Assembly (NCBI GenBank): GCA_016802295.1
Contig: JAESIW010000137.1
Location: 4,455,340-4,519,339, forward strand
From: Brachionus rotundiformis
Lineage: Eukaryota; Rotifera; Eurotatoria; Ploima; Brachionidae
Length of the DNA: 64,000 bases
Direction: 5' to 3'
Both the position numbers and the translations under genes were made by a program. Shown in pieces: positions 49,001-61,603 of this stretch (within the stretch, counting starts at the first letter, position 1; each line of letters starts with the position of its first letter). The notes under the pieces are model-generated. The model was not told where the DNA came from. It saw nothing but the letters and a program-made list of their open reading frames with translations, and ran no database searches.

Positions 49001-52000
49001 GTTGTTTCCATCCTGAACTAGGTTGGTTTTGGGGCTGAGAGTGGTCTATTTGAGTGAACAAAGAGTCGTTTGGCTATGACCAAGGGGAATACTTAACGAC
49101 TCGTCCCTAATGAGCCAACTTAATGAACCGAGAATTGTTGACAATTTATTCAGCGTTGACAATTATGTTAAGATCAATCAATCAGCTTCAAATTCCAGCT
49201 TAAAGTTCGCTCTATTCAAAAGTGTTAACAACTTTCTATACACAAACATCACCTATGTGCGCACATAACACAACCAAAATACTTAATTGCTACTTATTGC
49301 TAGACCTTAATTGCTCTTTGCCTAGAAATTAAAATTGTTTTCTTTTATACATATATATATATATATATATATTGTACAATTAATTTTTATTATTGTTAAT
49401 TTTATAACCAATCAAGCATTTGTCTAAATGCTTGTGTGTTTACAAAAGATTTTCTTAATTTCTAATATAAACTAAATAACGGAAGCCCTATACAAGCCTA
49501 GCTAAGCCAGATCTGATCGGCACGATTTTCTAGTTTTGTTTATAAATCATTCATTGCTTTTATTCTAATTAATTTTTTCTCTGGAATTGTAAAATAAAGA
49601 GTAAATTTAAACTAAAAAAAAAAGCTATTTATTTTCTATTAATCATAAAATTTGACACTGATTTCTAAAAGCATAAAATTATGTTTATATGCCATATGAT
49701 TTGAGTCGGCTAGCAAACCGACAAAAATAAAGTACCAGCATGAAAAATTATATTTGAATAGAAATGTTTATATGCATATCTAGATGGAAATAATGCCGCT
49801 GTTTGTGATGCTTGACAAAACATTTTTAATTAAAGACCCATTTAGATACAACACTTAGTCGTTGACACCTGGTAAAAAGTTTAGTCTTTAGTTTATAGTC
49901 TGACATGTAATTACTTAATTACTGAATTGATAAAAATTGTTTATTCTCTTGTCTCAGGTGACGATGATTAATTTTGAATTTATTTTATTTTATGATAAAA
50001 TTTTCTATTTTGTTAAATTATGCTTTAATTTTTAGCTTAAGATATAGAATATTTTTTTTTCATTTAAAAATTCTCTTGTCATCAATCTGTCTCCTCAGTA
50101 CTTTAAAAATAAGTATCAATCAAGTAACTATGTACAAACAGATTAAACTTACATATTTATTCAATTATTAATTTAGTCATAAGTCTGGTCAGCTGGATAA
50201 ACACTTGGAAATTTTTCGCCCAAAATGGAAATTTGAATCTAATCATGACCATTTATTATGGCCTTATTAACTAAAATTTTTATCAGAACCTGACGCTTAT
50301 CTATTAACTTTAGACTTTGTCATCTACATGACGTTTGGATAAAAATGGTAAGCTAATTAGTTTTTTAAATTTCTAAAGGATCTTTTGTAAATAAGATTCA
50401 AAGTTATATATTTTGTCTTTTGGATTGGTTTTGGTAAAAAAATACTTATTAATCTACACGAAAATAATTTTAAATTAGTAAAAATTTAATTTGTTATAAA
50501 TAACTAGCCAAGTGTTATAATACTTCACCTAAATAAATTGTCTCTTAAATTTTTTGAACAAAGATGAACAATAAGTTTAGTTACTCCATTAAATTCAATT
50601 ATTAAACTATATAACAAAAGCCTAGATTTTTGACTCGTTGGTACAATTTTTATTATTTTCCCATTTTCGGCAGTTTAGACAGAAAAACAATTTTGATACT
50701 ATTTAAATAATATACTTTGAACTGTTCATCAGAAAGCCTATAAATAAAAATTTGATAGATGAGGCCATAATATTATTTTTGCAACCAACATATGTTGGAA
50801 TCAATCAAATCTTAAATTTTGGCTATAAGAAACAAAACAAATAGAAAGCTTATATGATAAATTAAAACATTTTTTACCTTTAAAAAACAAAACTACATTT
50901 ATTAATTTTAAAAATTGTTTTATAACTTTATCACTTCTATTAGAATGTTTATTAGTCTAATATATTTACTTAAAACAAAAATAAAAATTTTGGTTTAAAC
51001 TGGCAAAATATAATTTTTTCCTAAACTAGAAAGAAATTTCCTTGTAATTTCCTATTTAACTGATAAAGAATTTATAATGATAATAAATGCTTACGTATTT
51101 GATTGACTCATAATATATAGAAATTCAATGATTGAGCTTTTTGAGTTTTATTATTTAAAAAGATTAAATTTTAGATTTCAAAACTAACCTAAATTCTTTG
51201 ATGAGTATGTTCAATTGCATAACTTATAGAGTAATGCGTTACCATTAATTATGTGTTTTAAAAAGTAGACATAGAAGTTCTTTTAACCCTGGTAAATAAA
51301 TTGATAATTTATTTTTATCTTTTTTGTTTTAAAATTGATTATTTAGTTTTTAAAGATTTTTAAAAATACAGATAACATCTTAAACCATGTATATAATAAT
51401 AATTCTAGGAGGGAAAATAATTTTCAATTGAGTTAAAAGAAAAATAAAACTTTTCCTTCTTTGAATTTGACTTAATTATATTTGACTTCATGCTGTCAAA
51501 TCATCTCATTTAAAATTTATTTTTTTCCTATATTCATTTAAAATATATAATTAAATATAATTATTACTTACGCTTCTCTTCGGAGAGCCTGGAAATATGA
51601 AATAAATTTAGCAAAAATTAAAAACTCAAATTTTAATCTCTTATGTTCTCTCTGCTTTGATAAAACTTACATAATAAGTGATCGTAAAATAAATAAGATC
51701 GGTAAAAATATTTGTTTTAATGAACTTTATGATTGACTTAAATAAAAATAAACCTAGATTTTTAGGGGAATAACTAAAAAATAGCTAGTAAAAAGATACC
51801 TTATATTGTTTAATAAAAAACCTTTCATGACTCCAAAAACTGATGGTTTTCAATTAAACCAAAATTTTGTTTAAATCACAGCCATTTATGAAAATAAACG
51901 TTTTAAATATTGCTTTTTAAATTGACAATTTAATTTTATGGCAAAAAAAATAATCACCTAAATAATTAATATTCTTTCATATATTCGAATTAAAATTTTG

Positions 52001-53825
52001 TAATAAAAAAATCAGGTCAAGAGAGAAACAAAGCCTAAATTGTTTATCAGTTTACGGGAATAAAACATATCAAAATCAGACTTAAAATTAAAAAAGAATC
52101 TTTGATTTATTTTATCTCTTAAATCAAGATGAATGCTATTTTTTCAAATAAACTAAAAAAGCTTTTAACATAAAAATAAAATGAATTTTCGAAATTTACA
52201 ATCTTTTAATTATCAGTCAAACGAACATAAATTTTTATTGATTTTTCGATTCATAAATTAAAAATAAAACTCGCTATTAATAAAATTTAACCATCAGCCA
52301 CTTTTTAAAATTAATTTCAAATTAAGAAATTTAAAAACAAATTAAATATGCTAAATGGCATCAAATTAATTTAATAAATAGAAAAATAAATGCCAATCAA
52401 ATAAGATTTAAATTTACATCAATTTTTAATTGTTTATTTTATGGAATATATTCGTGGAAAAAAAATCCGAAAATAATAAAAGCCTCTTTTCAAATGCTTG
52501 ATTCAAAAATTAATTTACACAATGGAAAAATTAAATTAAACTATAAATATTTAATTTTGATTCTTGTTTGGACTAGGCAAACAAACTAAGACTATTTGAA
52601 TAAGATATTAAAATCATGCCAAGGTTTTAAGCTGTTGAAAAGTTGATCTGGATCTATATAACAAAAAAGCTTTGCATGAAAATTTTTATATAAATAAAAT
52701 TTTAACATTTTTAGTTAACATAACTTAATGCAAGAATTTTTATTTTAAATATTTTTACATGAACTAAGTAAAAAATTAAATTCCAAAATAAATTTATTAT
52801 TTTTCATATGAAAATTAAAAAAATGTTTTTATTTTAAACAAGAGCCATTATCTTGAACTTATCAGATTGTTAAGTTTAACAAGGTTTTTTTAAAGTTCAA
52901 AAATAATTCTATTTTACATTACATATTAGATAACATTTAATATCTGCTTTTGAAATTCTCTTTACTAGACATTTGACTATTAACATTCAAATATCATGAT
53001 AATTAACAATTTAAAACGCTTACTTATGTCTTAACTTTAATAATTTTCGAAATTTATCTCAATTTTTGTTTCGAATTTTTATTTTTATAATAACAAAATA
53101 TTATTTAAAAAAAGATACGCAGTTAATATTAGGCTCTTGTTTAACCTGGATAAATCAAACTTAACTTGAACATATGTCTTATTTAAATATGCTAAAAACA
53201 AAATTTATAAGCTAGCTTTTCTGGCGCATATAATTCAACCAACTTGTGATGCCATCATAAAATTGAAAATTCTTCCTAACAAAACTTATGTCAAAAAGAC
53301 ATGACCTGAGAATAACAAAATTTAAAAAAAATTGAAATTTATTCGAATTTAAACTGTCCTTTTATTAATAAAATAATATAAAATAAAATAACTAGTTTTA
53401 TGCCATGATGGGAATTTTAAACTAAAATATTTGAATCGTCAAGAGTTTATATAGTATATTGTTAAGGGTCGTAAAGAGAAATATAAAAATCGATTTTTGA
53501 AAATCTCGAATGGCATCGCCTAGTTTCGAAATCAGCTTGGCATCTATCATAAATAATTAACCCGGAGCATAGCTTAGTCACTGAACTAATTGAATTAGCG
53601 CCAGTCCAATCTATTGTTCTCCATAAGTACTATACAGATAAGCTCAAGATTAAGAGTACACAATTAAAAAAGCTTATTTCATTTGAGTGCTTAAACACTG
53701 CCTATTCCTTACCCTAAAAATAAAAATTCTTATCGCTCGACTAGAATTAAAAATTCTAAAATTATGAAACAATTCTTTGGTAAATTATTACCTGAACAAT
53801 CATAATAAGCCCTATCAGAAAGCAT
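46040..53825 (-). CDS. DDIT4/REDD-like (Scylla/Charybde) stress protein with a microexon
   Basis: REDD proteins inhibit TORC1 through TSC2 under hypoxia and stress. The main exon 46870-46040 holds the RTP801 C-terminal domain: EEIFKQASDEPNGILGARIQL (cf. EPCGLRGA), KCVCMAETFAYDTNTMPTSEIVVNMRQD (cf. PTFQLTLVLRLD) and the ending FDINKNRLY (cf. KKKLYSS). The N-terminus is Ser/Asn-rich and variable, as usual. The frame is open upstream of ATG 46846 to a strong acceptor (TTTTTGTTTAG). I extend it through a 17-nt microexon 51588-51572 (SPKRS; acceptor TTTCCAG, donor GTAAGT) to a first exon 53825-53792 (MLSDRAYYDCSG). Phases fit exactly, giving 293 aa. Exon-domain identity is fairly firm; the two upstream exons are inferred. 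The alternative is a 268-aa protein starting at 46846. Confidence 0.72.
46871..51571 (-). other. Inferred intron 2 of the DDIT4-like gene (4.7 kb)
   Basis: No coding ORF of note. Mostly AT-rich, with two stretches of less AT-rich DNA at about 48120-48560 and 48950-49160, a (CT)n run near 47730 and a (TA)n run near 49350-49373. The less AT-rich stretches contain small hairpins (TTGGAC...GTCCAA near 48200; AGCGCAAAGCGC near 48136). A CACGTG lies at 47687-47692. Confidence 0.45.
51572..51588 (-). other. Predicted 17-nt microexon of the DDIT4-like gene
   Basis: GCTCTCCGAAGAGAAGC, preceded on the minus strand by TTTATTTCATATTTCCAG and followed by GTAAGTAAT, both near-ideal splice sites for this genome. 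In the joined frame it completes a Gly codon and adds Ser-Pro-Lys-Arg-Ser. Skipping it would join exon 1 to exon 3 out of frame, with a TAG as the second codon after the junction. Confidence 0.6.
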
Positions 53826-53861
53826 TTACATTTTACATTGACTAGTCTAGACAAAGAAAAC

Positions 53862-53911
53862 AATTTATAGATAGTATAAGTATACCAAGCACGTTCTCAT
53901 TAGGGCACGTG
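53862..53911 (-). promoter_or_regulatory. Candidate proximal promoter of the DDIT4-like gene: TATA box and two ACGTG cores
   Basis: On the minus strand TATAAATT (53869-53862) lies about 37 nt upstream of the inferred ATG. Further upstream are ACGTG (53894-53890) and CACGTG (53911-53906), 16 nt apart. ACGTG is the core of hypoxia response elements, and vertebrate REDD1 and fly Scylla are known HIF targets. The arrangement supports the inferred first exon. Confidence 0.5.
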
Positions 53912-56900
53912 AGATTGTATTAAACATTTGAGATTAATAAAGCTTAATCGATTATTAAAAAATCGAGTTTAATTTTTATTCTTATTGATTAGAGAATGCT
54001 GCTGTTATGCAAATTTCAAGCTCAGATAAACATTTGTGCCTAAGAGAGCTCATATTTTTAATTAAAAAAATAGAAGATAATTTAGAAATAAAGTATATTT
54101 TGCTAAATAAAATTCTCGATAGCTAGACTTTTTTTTAATTTAGGCTCTATTATCACTAAAAACTTAACTAAAAAAATTTAAATTAATCTACTCGGATATC
54201 GCTTATCAATTATCTCAGCGGAAATAGCCCGCAGATACAAGATAAAATCTACAATTAATCCTATTGTGTGAGCAAAGACCTTTTAAACTTTTAAACAAAT
54301 AAATTCAGACACAGAGTATAAATTGGTTGGTTACAAATTCCATATGTTATTTACCAAAAATTAAAGCTCAATTCCTAAAAATATAATAGATTTATTTCTG
54401 AGTTTTCTCATATATTATTTATAAAACTCTAATCATGTGGCTGAAAATATGAACTAACTAGATATTCCAAAGAATATACCAATACTTTGTCTAAAATATC
54501 TCATAAAAATTTTATAAATTGGGAGAAAATGCATTGAGAAAATCTTTCTTTATACTTTAGCACAATATCTAGTGAGACATGTGAGAGCGATGTTGACAAT
54601 AATCATCCAAGCATTTTATGCAAATTGGTACTCACAAAGCGATTAATCAAAATGCTAATTTAGAACTTGTCCTAGGATCAAGCGATCCAGTCCTTCTATA
54701 AGTAAAAATATTTTTTAAAAAATAATTAGCTCCCTGTCTTTTTTTGATAAAAAAATAAAATTTGAAGACAAACATGCTCATTTTCAGCAAAACTTAATGT
54801 TATTACTTTGGGTGCTTATGGTAGCACCACGCGAGTGTTCAAAATCAGCTTTGAGCAAAATAATTTATTATGAATAAAATACCAAAAATTTTTTTTATGC
54901 TAAATATTTTCTCAAATTTTCTTATTAAAAAAAAAGTATAAAGCTTATAAACCAGGCATTCAAAATTATGCTCCAGTAGGGCCGACATGTTCAATAATAA
55001 ACCTCTTGAATAACTATGCTTATTAAGCTCAGTGGTTCAAGTGTCATTTGAATTCTAAGATTATTGTTCTGGTAATTAGAAAAATTGAATAAAAAATACA
55101 CTTATTTCAAACACTAAATTAAAAAAAAAAGTCAAAAGAAAATTTAAAAATAAAATCAAACCTCGAGCTTTAGGCTAATGAAATAAAATAAAAAAGTAAA
55201 ATTAAATTTAGGCCTAAGAATTTAGCATTAAAAAAAACTAAGGCTCAATATTAATTAAACTTTTGTTTCGAGCTATTTCTTTAAATTGGGTAACTTGTAA
55301 AAAATGAAATTATTCTCCATCTATAATTTAGCTATTTTATACGATTTATAAGTGGTCTAATTAGGCCTAATTGTTGCTTTGATCAATAGGAGGCCGAGAT
55401 GATCAGCTGGTAAAGAAATGGATTTTATGGAAAAATAATCGATTTGTCAATTCAGGTTTGATTAATGCTCATTGTTTTCTGCACGAAAAGACCCATTAAT
55501 TATTCGTAATTAAAATTTAGCGTGCCATCGGGTTATTATAACGCAAAAATAAAAAAATCGTCATCTGGTCAATTCTAGACCATTTCTCAAAGTATTTATA
55601 GCTTTCTTTATTGTCCAAAAATGGTTAAACGCTTCACTTTTTTTTTATACTTAACTAGTCACCATTCTAATCATTAAGTCATTGTCCAGATTCTAGTTTA
55701 ATTAAGAGCTTTACATAAATGTTTATCTAAATTATTGAAACGCTCTAAATACTTTTAAATTTTGGACATTACAATTAAACAAGTACAAATGTCTTGAAAG
55801 TATTTCTCAAACAAACCAATTAAAAGATACAAAGTCATTAGAGAGTTCTATTCATAGATAGTTGTGTCATTTCGTTTCCTCATCATATTAAACTAGACCA
55901 TGTAACTTTTTTAGCAGTTGAGCTAAATACTTATTGCTGATCTGATTTGGCAAATTCTGGCAGCATTGGAAAATCAACAAATTGAAATTAATAAATAAAA
56001 TGTTGTATCCGAAAGACATAATGAAAAAAATTTGATATGTGGATTTATGAAACCTTAAGATCAAGACAGCATGTTTTGAATTTTTGAATTTATCTTTTAT
56101 CCTTTATGGATAAATATGATTTATTTCAGAGGTCTTAAAAAATTTTTATTTTCTTACTATGATAATATTAAATTAATTTTATATTCTGATAATATTAAAG
56201 TTTTATTTTAAATTAAAACTTTAAATGATTATTTTTAGAAAAAATTTGCTTTGATTTCTAACCTGAGCTGCCAAGAAATTTAAAAAATTATTTTATGATT
56301 GAAAAAATATCATTTTCCACTATGATACACATAAATGGTAGCTTTTGTTAAAATTGGAACAGTTATTAAAGGGTTTCCCAAAAAACAAAAGCTAAGATTA
56401 AATATTGATTTAAAAATTCAAATTATCTTTATATCAAATATCGAAATTATTTGACTTAACAAAAAATTTTTGACCTAACACACTGCAAAACTTATGTTTT
56501 AATAATTTCTCGAAAATTAAGGATGGCCATTGAAGTATTTGAAAAAGACATCAATACAAAATCATTTTAATAATTTAATTAATTTATTTTTATTTGAATT
56601 TGTAAGAGTTATTATTAAAATAATCAGTAATTTTATGTCTCAATTTTTTTTACTAAAAAGAAACATTTTTTCATTAACAAACCTAACAAAAACCTTATGC
56701 TAACTGATTATCTTAAAATAAATAAGAAATCTTATTTAAATTAACGTACTCAATTTAAGTATTGGAAAAACATATATTACGATTTTACACTTGGTACTAA
56801 GATTGATTTACTTCTGTTTAAGCAGATTTTTAAAAATAGATCTACTCTAATGCATAATTAATCTAAAATTTGATACTAAAATTACTATAGAACGATTTTC

Positions 56901-59061
56901 CCAAAAAATAAAAGTCAAAATGTACAAATGAATTTTTATTTTAAGCAGTTTTTTTAGCTATTTAAAAAAATAATTAGTTAAATTGCCAAATAAATTTGAT
57001 TGAAATTTTAATCTATTTATAAGCTTATTCTGAGGAATATTTTTAAAAAATAAAAAGATAAAGATACATAAAAATCTTAAAATTAAACAAGTCCTAAAAT
57101 CTTATTAAAAATGAAAAATTTATGTTTAAATTTGAAAATTTGGAATCAGATTTAATTTTATTTAATTTAATCCTATTTTTACCTTATTCATTTAAATTAA
57201 TAATAATACCAGCTGGTTAATGCCTAAAAAATTCGAAAACAAAAAATGACGTGCTGGGTTTATTAATGCTTATTAAGAAAAAATTAAAAGTTCATATTTG
57301 GTAAAATATCAAATTTTTTGTTTAATTTTAGTTTGGACAAGTCAACTTGCTAAATTAAGCGTCACGAGAAGCCTGAGAGAAAATTCAATAAATGAAAAAG
57401 CTCATATTCATTTAAGTTAATAAACTTAATTTTTTATCCAGTAAAAATTTTAAATATAAAATTGAATTTGCTTTTTTACAGAAAGATATTTTTAAAATTT
57501 TAAAATTTTTGATATTAATAAAATTTAAATAAATTATGAGGCTTTGCCAAGACCGATAAACAAGTTTTTCAAGTATCGAGTTTATTTTTTTTATTATTTT
57601 CTTTGCAGATGAAAACCAACACTGTTTTTTTTAATTAAATTTTGGTTAAGCTCAAATTTGCCTTTTGAAAAAATTATATTAAATTTAAAAATAATTTGAT
57701 GTTATCATAACAAAAAATAGAGCTCAAGTTCTCTCTTAAAAATGTGAGCCTAATAAACAGAAATTAGATACTCATGTGTTCATTTTCAATAAATGTAAAT
57801 TTATTATTCACATTTATACTTATGAAAAGTACACTTGAATAAAATATTTAATAATAAAACAATAAATGGTGCTTTATTTCGCAAAAGCGTTTATCTCAAC
57901 ACTTTTCTATTGAATTATTTTTCCTAAAAGCTTTTCACTTCTATGTTGATTATTGTCTATTTGTTATGTTTTTTAGTTAATTATAACACTAGGATACCTA
58001 ATACCTTAAATTAACTATGAATAAAATTCATTATAAATAATTGAAAAATAATTAAAGCTTTTTTGATTGTCTATTATAAAGACCATTTAAATTTTAAAAT
58101 AGTTTTAATCAAACACTAATTAATTTTTCCATTGACTAGAACATGAATATATAACATATAAAACAAACTCGTTCATTTGGAACAATTTGATCATTATTCT
58201 ACAAAATTATATGAATTTTTAAGTAGGTATTATGTATATGAAAATTTTATGGAATATTTAAATTTATAAATAAATTAATTAAAAAAAATGACCACATATT
58301 TGCGACAAATTGAAATCTATGATCAATAATTAATGACTATGCTCAAATATTTTAAAAAATATATGTTTTAAAAAATTTTTTTACCAGAAAATTTATTGCA
58401 GAATCACATTTTCAATGTTTACATTCAATGTTAAGCTTAATTTTTTATATCTACAAATTATTAGTAATGGTTTAATATGTTTTGTTACACATAAAAATCT
58501 ATCTTTACATTAATTTTTTCAATCAATTAAAAAAAGTCTGAAAATTTTTAAAAAATAATTTTTGAGCATGATCATTAAATTTTGATCATAAAATTCAATA
58601 TGCCATATTTGGCCAAGATTGCTTATTAGTCATTTTGGAGCATTGAAAGTACGTGAACTGGTAAGAAAGTTTACCATTATCTTAAAAATTTTAATAAATT
58701 ACTTTCACTTTGTATCAAGAACAAAAAATAATGCAAAAATATAATTTAATTCTTGATAAGATTTTCTCAAAGCTAAACATACCCAATTCAGCTCTCTAGA
58801 AATGGAAAGCTCTCTAAAAATATTTAAATTTAAAATTAAATCTGTCTAAATATAATGACTTTTCTTAGCAACTTTATCTTTAAAATAATAAATTATTATT
58901 AATAATTTAATTAGATAGAAAGTGTTAATGACATAATTCAATGATTTTTTTACGTCAATAGCAGTTTATTCATAGAATAATTGTTAATTTTTACTTTAAA
59001 TAAAAAATTTTAAATTAAAATTCTAATAGTTTATTTAAATTAAATTTAAAAAAGAATCAAT
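53912..59061. other. Long AT-rich region without recognised genes
   Basis: About 5.1 kb between the DDIT4-like promoter and the 3' end of the EGF gene. I find no coding ORF, RNA gene or transposon that I can support. With the gene to its left transcribed away from it, it could hold distal regulatory DNA, but nothing in the sequence shows this directly. Confidence 0.4.
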
Positions 59062-61208
59062 TTAAGCTCTAGAGCATGTAATGCCTGAATATTCGGTAAA
59101 AACTGATGGAAACGTGCAAGTACCAGTCTTTGTACTTGGATTATATTGAAACAATAGTTGTAATTCAGTGGTTCCAAGTATTTTGAATGGACAAGAATTT
59201 GTTGTTTTCTCTATGCCAGTAGCTCCTTGAAAGCAAGTATAGTAGATCCAACAGAATTTTGGATCTGGGAAAGTTCCGATACCAGGACATTGGAAAGATT
59301 CATTTTCACAAAATTCTCCACTAAAGCCATCATCGCATTCGCATGTGCAAGTTTGTTTGGTAGGGTCTGAGACTGGCGTACCATGGACGCATGTTTTAGA
59401 TAAACAGTAATTCACTTCGGTTTTAGCACATATTTCACCGCTGAATCCATTTGAACAATCGCAAACAAATAGACCATCAACCGTGTTGATACAGGTGCCT
59501 CCATTAAGACATGGTGATGAATCACATGGTTTTGGCGGTGTTACTTCATCACAATTTTTACCGAAAAAGCCATCTTCACAATCGCAATAATAGTCATTTA
59601 TTTTATCAGTACAATTTTTAGTTCCATCTACATAACAATTTCTTAAGGCACATTCATCAATATCATTACCACAACTAAACAAAAATTTTTTTAAATTAGA
59701 AATTTCTTTTTTTTTTCATTTTACTTTATTCCATTGTATCCAGGTGCACAGGTACATTCATATCTTGCAAGTTTATCTACACAAGTTGCTCCATTTTGGC
59801 ATGGATTCGATGCACATTCGTCTATGTTAGTTTCACAATTTATTCCAGTATAACCTGTCAAGCAAGTACAATTGTAGCCATTTTCAAGATCACTGCAAGT
59901 CGCTCTATTTTGGCATGGGTTACTTGCGCACTCATTGATGTCAATTTCACAATCTTTTCCTTCAAATCCGCTATCACAGGTACAAGTGTAGTAACCAATG
60001 AAGTCTGTACAAGATCCTCTTTCTGTACAATTAACTGAGGCACATTCATCAATATCATTATCACAATTAATGCCATCGTAACCAGAAGAACAAGTGCATT
60101 CATATTCATTGACTTTATCAATACATGTGCCACCATTCTGACACGGATTGGAAACGCACTCATCAATATCTCCATCACAAAACTGACCTGAAAAACCAGA
60201 ATCGCAATCACATTTGTATGAACCATCGGTGTTATTACATGTACCATTGACACAATTATCAATTGATAGACTACATTCGTCAATATCTGTTTCACAGTCG
60301 TTTCCTTCATAGCCAGTATTTGAGCAATTACATTCATAGTTTTCACCAATTAAAAGATCTGTACAAATACCACCATTTAAACAAGGATAACTTGAAAAAT
60401 AAATAAACCTTGGCAAAGAGGAATAAATTTGATATTTACTTGGTACAAGGATCAATTCGAATTGTGCAAGTTTCTCCAAAATAGCCTACTTCACATTGAC
60501 ATGTAAACTTATCTTTATTTGGTACACAAGTTCCATTATTTGCACATGGTACGTCCTGACAAGGATCAAAAACTTCACTACAATCTTCACCAATGTTGCC
60601 AGGTATGCAAGAGTCACAATTTATGCCGGTAAAATTGGCCGCACAGTCGCATTCATATTTGTCATATAAATCAACACATGCACCACCATTTAAACAGGGA
60701 TTACTTAAACACTCATCTTTGTCTAAACAAAAAATTTTTATTTTTTATTAATTTCACATATTATAAAGAATTTTATTGAATAAATTTAAAAATTTTCTTA
60801 CTGGCTATTTCCAATGTTCCAATTTTGCCTTTGTTACACAAATCGGCATCATTACAACTGCAAAATACACTTTTTGTATACGGATCTAAGACGCAAGTGT
60901 TATTGACTGTTTGCAATTGTTCAGGTGTGTAGAATGTTCCCGAACAACCTCTGTAAATGTCTGTAAAAATAAATTTTTAATTTTATCTTAGTAGAAGGAA
61001 ATAAATTAAACAAACTATTGTTGTCAAATCTGTTGTAAAATGTGACACAAAATTCGTCATCTCCTTGACATGAAGAGACGCCTATTGTGCTCACGTCAGT
61101 CATATCTTCACCACATTTTTGGTTTTGTCCAGAGTTACATGAATAGCAAACAAGACCGTAACAACTCTTGGCTGACAAAATAATTGAAATAAATACCAAT
61201 AATTTCAT
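59062..61208 (-). CDS. Secreted Ly6-like / multi-EGF / CBM14 chitin-binding protein
   Basis: Exons 61208-61016, 60960-60802, 60722-60440, 60390-59725 and 59674-59062 give 637 aa. A signal peptide (about 1-18) is followed by a Ly6/uPAR-like Cys-rich domain (LVCYSCNS...C...SCQGDDEFC...GCSG...CSCNDADLCN, about 19-115). About eleven EGF modules follow, several opening D-I-D-E-C-x-S-N-P-C-Q-N-G, typical of calcium-binding EGF repeats. The C-terminus (about 565-637) is a peritrophin-A/CBM14-like domain with six cysteines (CPGIGTFPDPKFCWIYYTC...). Probably an extracellular matrix or gut-lining protein that links chitin to proteins; this is inference. No membrane anchor seen. Head to head with its shorter paralogue, whose last exon is nearly identical. 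Confidence 0.88.
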
Positions 61209-61603
61209 TTTAATTAGGTTTTTTTATTATTTTAAATTGGTGATGATATAGATAATTTTTTTTCTTTTATATAAAAGATTTTAATTTGTATTAAGATTAA
61301 CAAGAATTATTTTAAAATAATGTTATTTAAAACTTTAAAATCAATAAACCAGTCTTTAATGTAATTGATTCATAATTGGATCGTGTTTTTTAAACTATTA
61401 GATTATATTTATAGGATCAAATTTTTTTGTTAAAATATTAAATTTTAATTTAAGTCCTCAAATAATATTAAATTTTTTAATCTCCTAAAAAATAAATCAT
61501 TTAAGTATAAAAAGTTATATAATTAATATTAATCGATATCTTTTTCGTTATTTTCAATTTGAAAAAAAAATTTATCCGAAACATTTTAATAGAATTTATG
61601 AGA
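61209..61603. promoter_or_regulatory. Divergent promoter region of the Ly6-EGF-CBM14 pair
   Basis: About 395 bp between the two ATGs. A palindromic CTTTTATATAAAAG at 61264-61277 is about 60 bp upstream of the minus-strand gene, and TATAAAAAG at 61506-61514 is about 90 bp upstream of the plus-strand gene. Both are plausible TATA boxes. Confidence 0.5.

Noticed and set aside
49974..50171. 65-aa hydrophobic ORF
   Set aside because: Chance frame in AT-rich DNA inside the inferred DDIT4-like intron.
59796..60349. ORFs overlapping the EGF repeats in other frames
   Set aside because: Shadows of the Cys-rich EGF coding sequence; the real frame has the regular EGF cysteine spacing.
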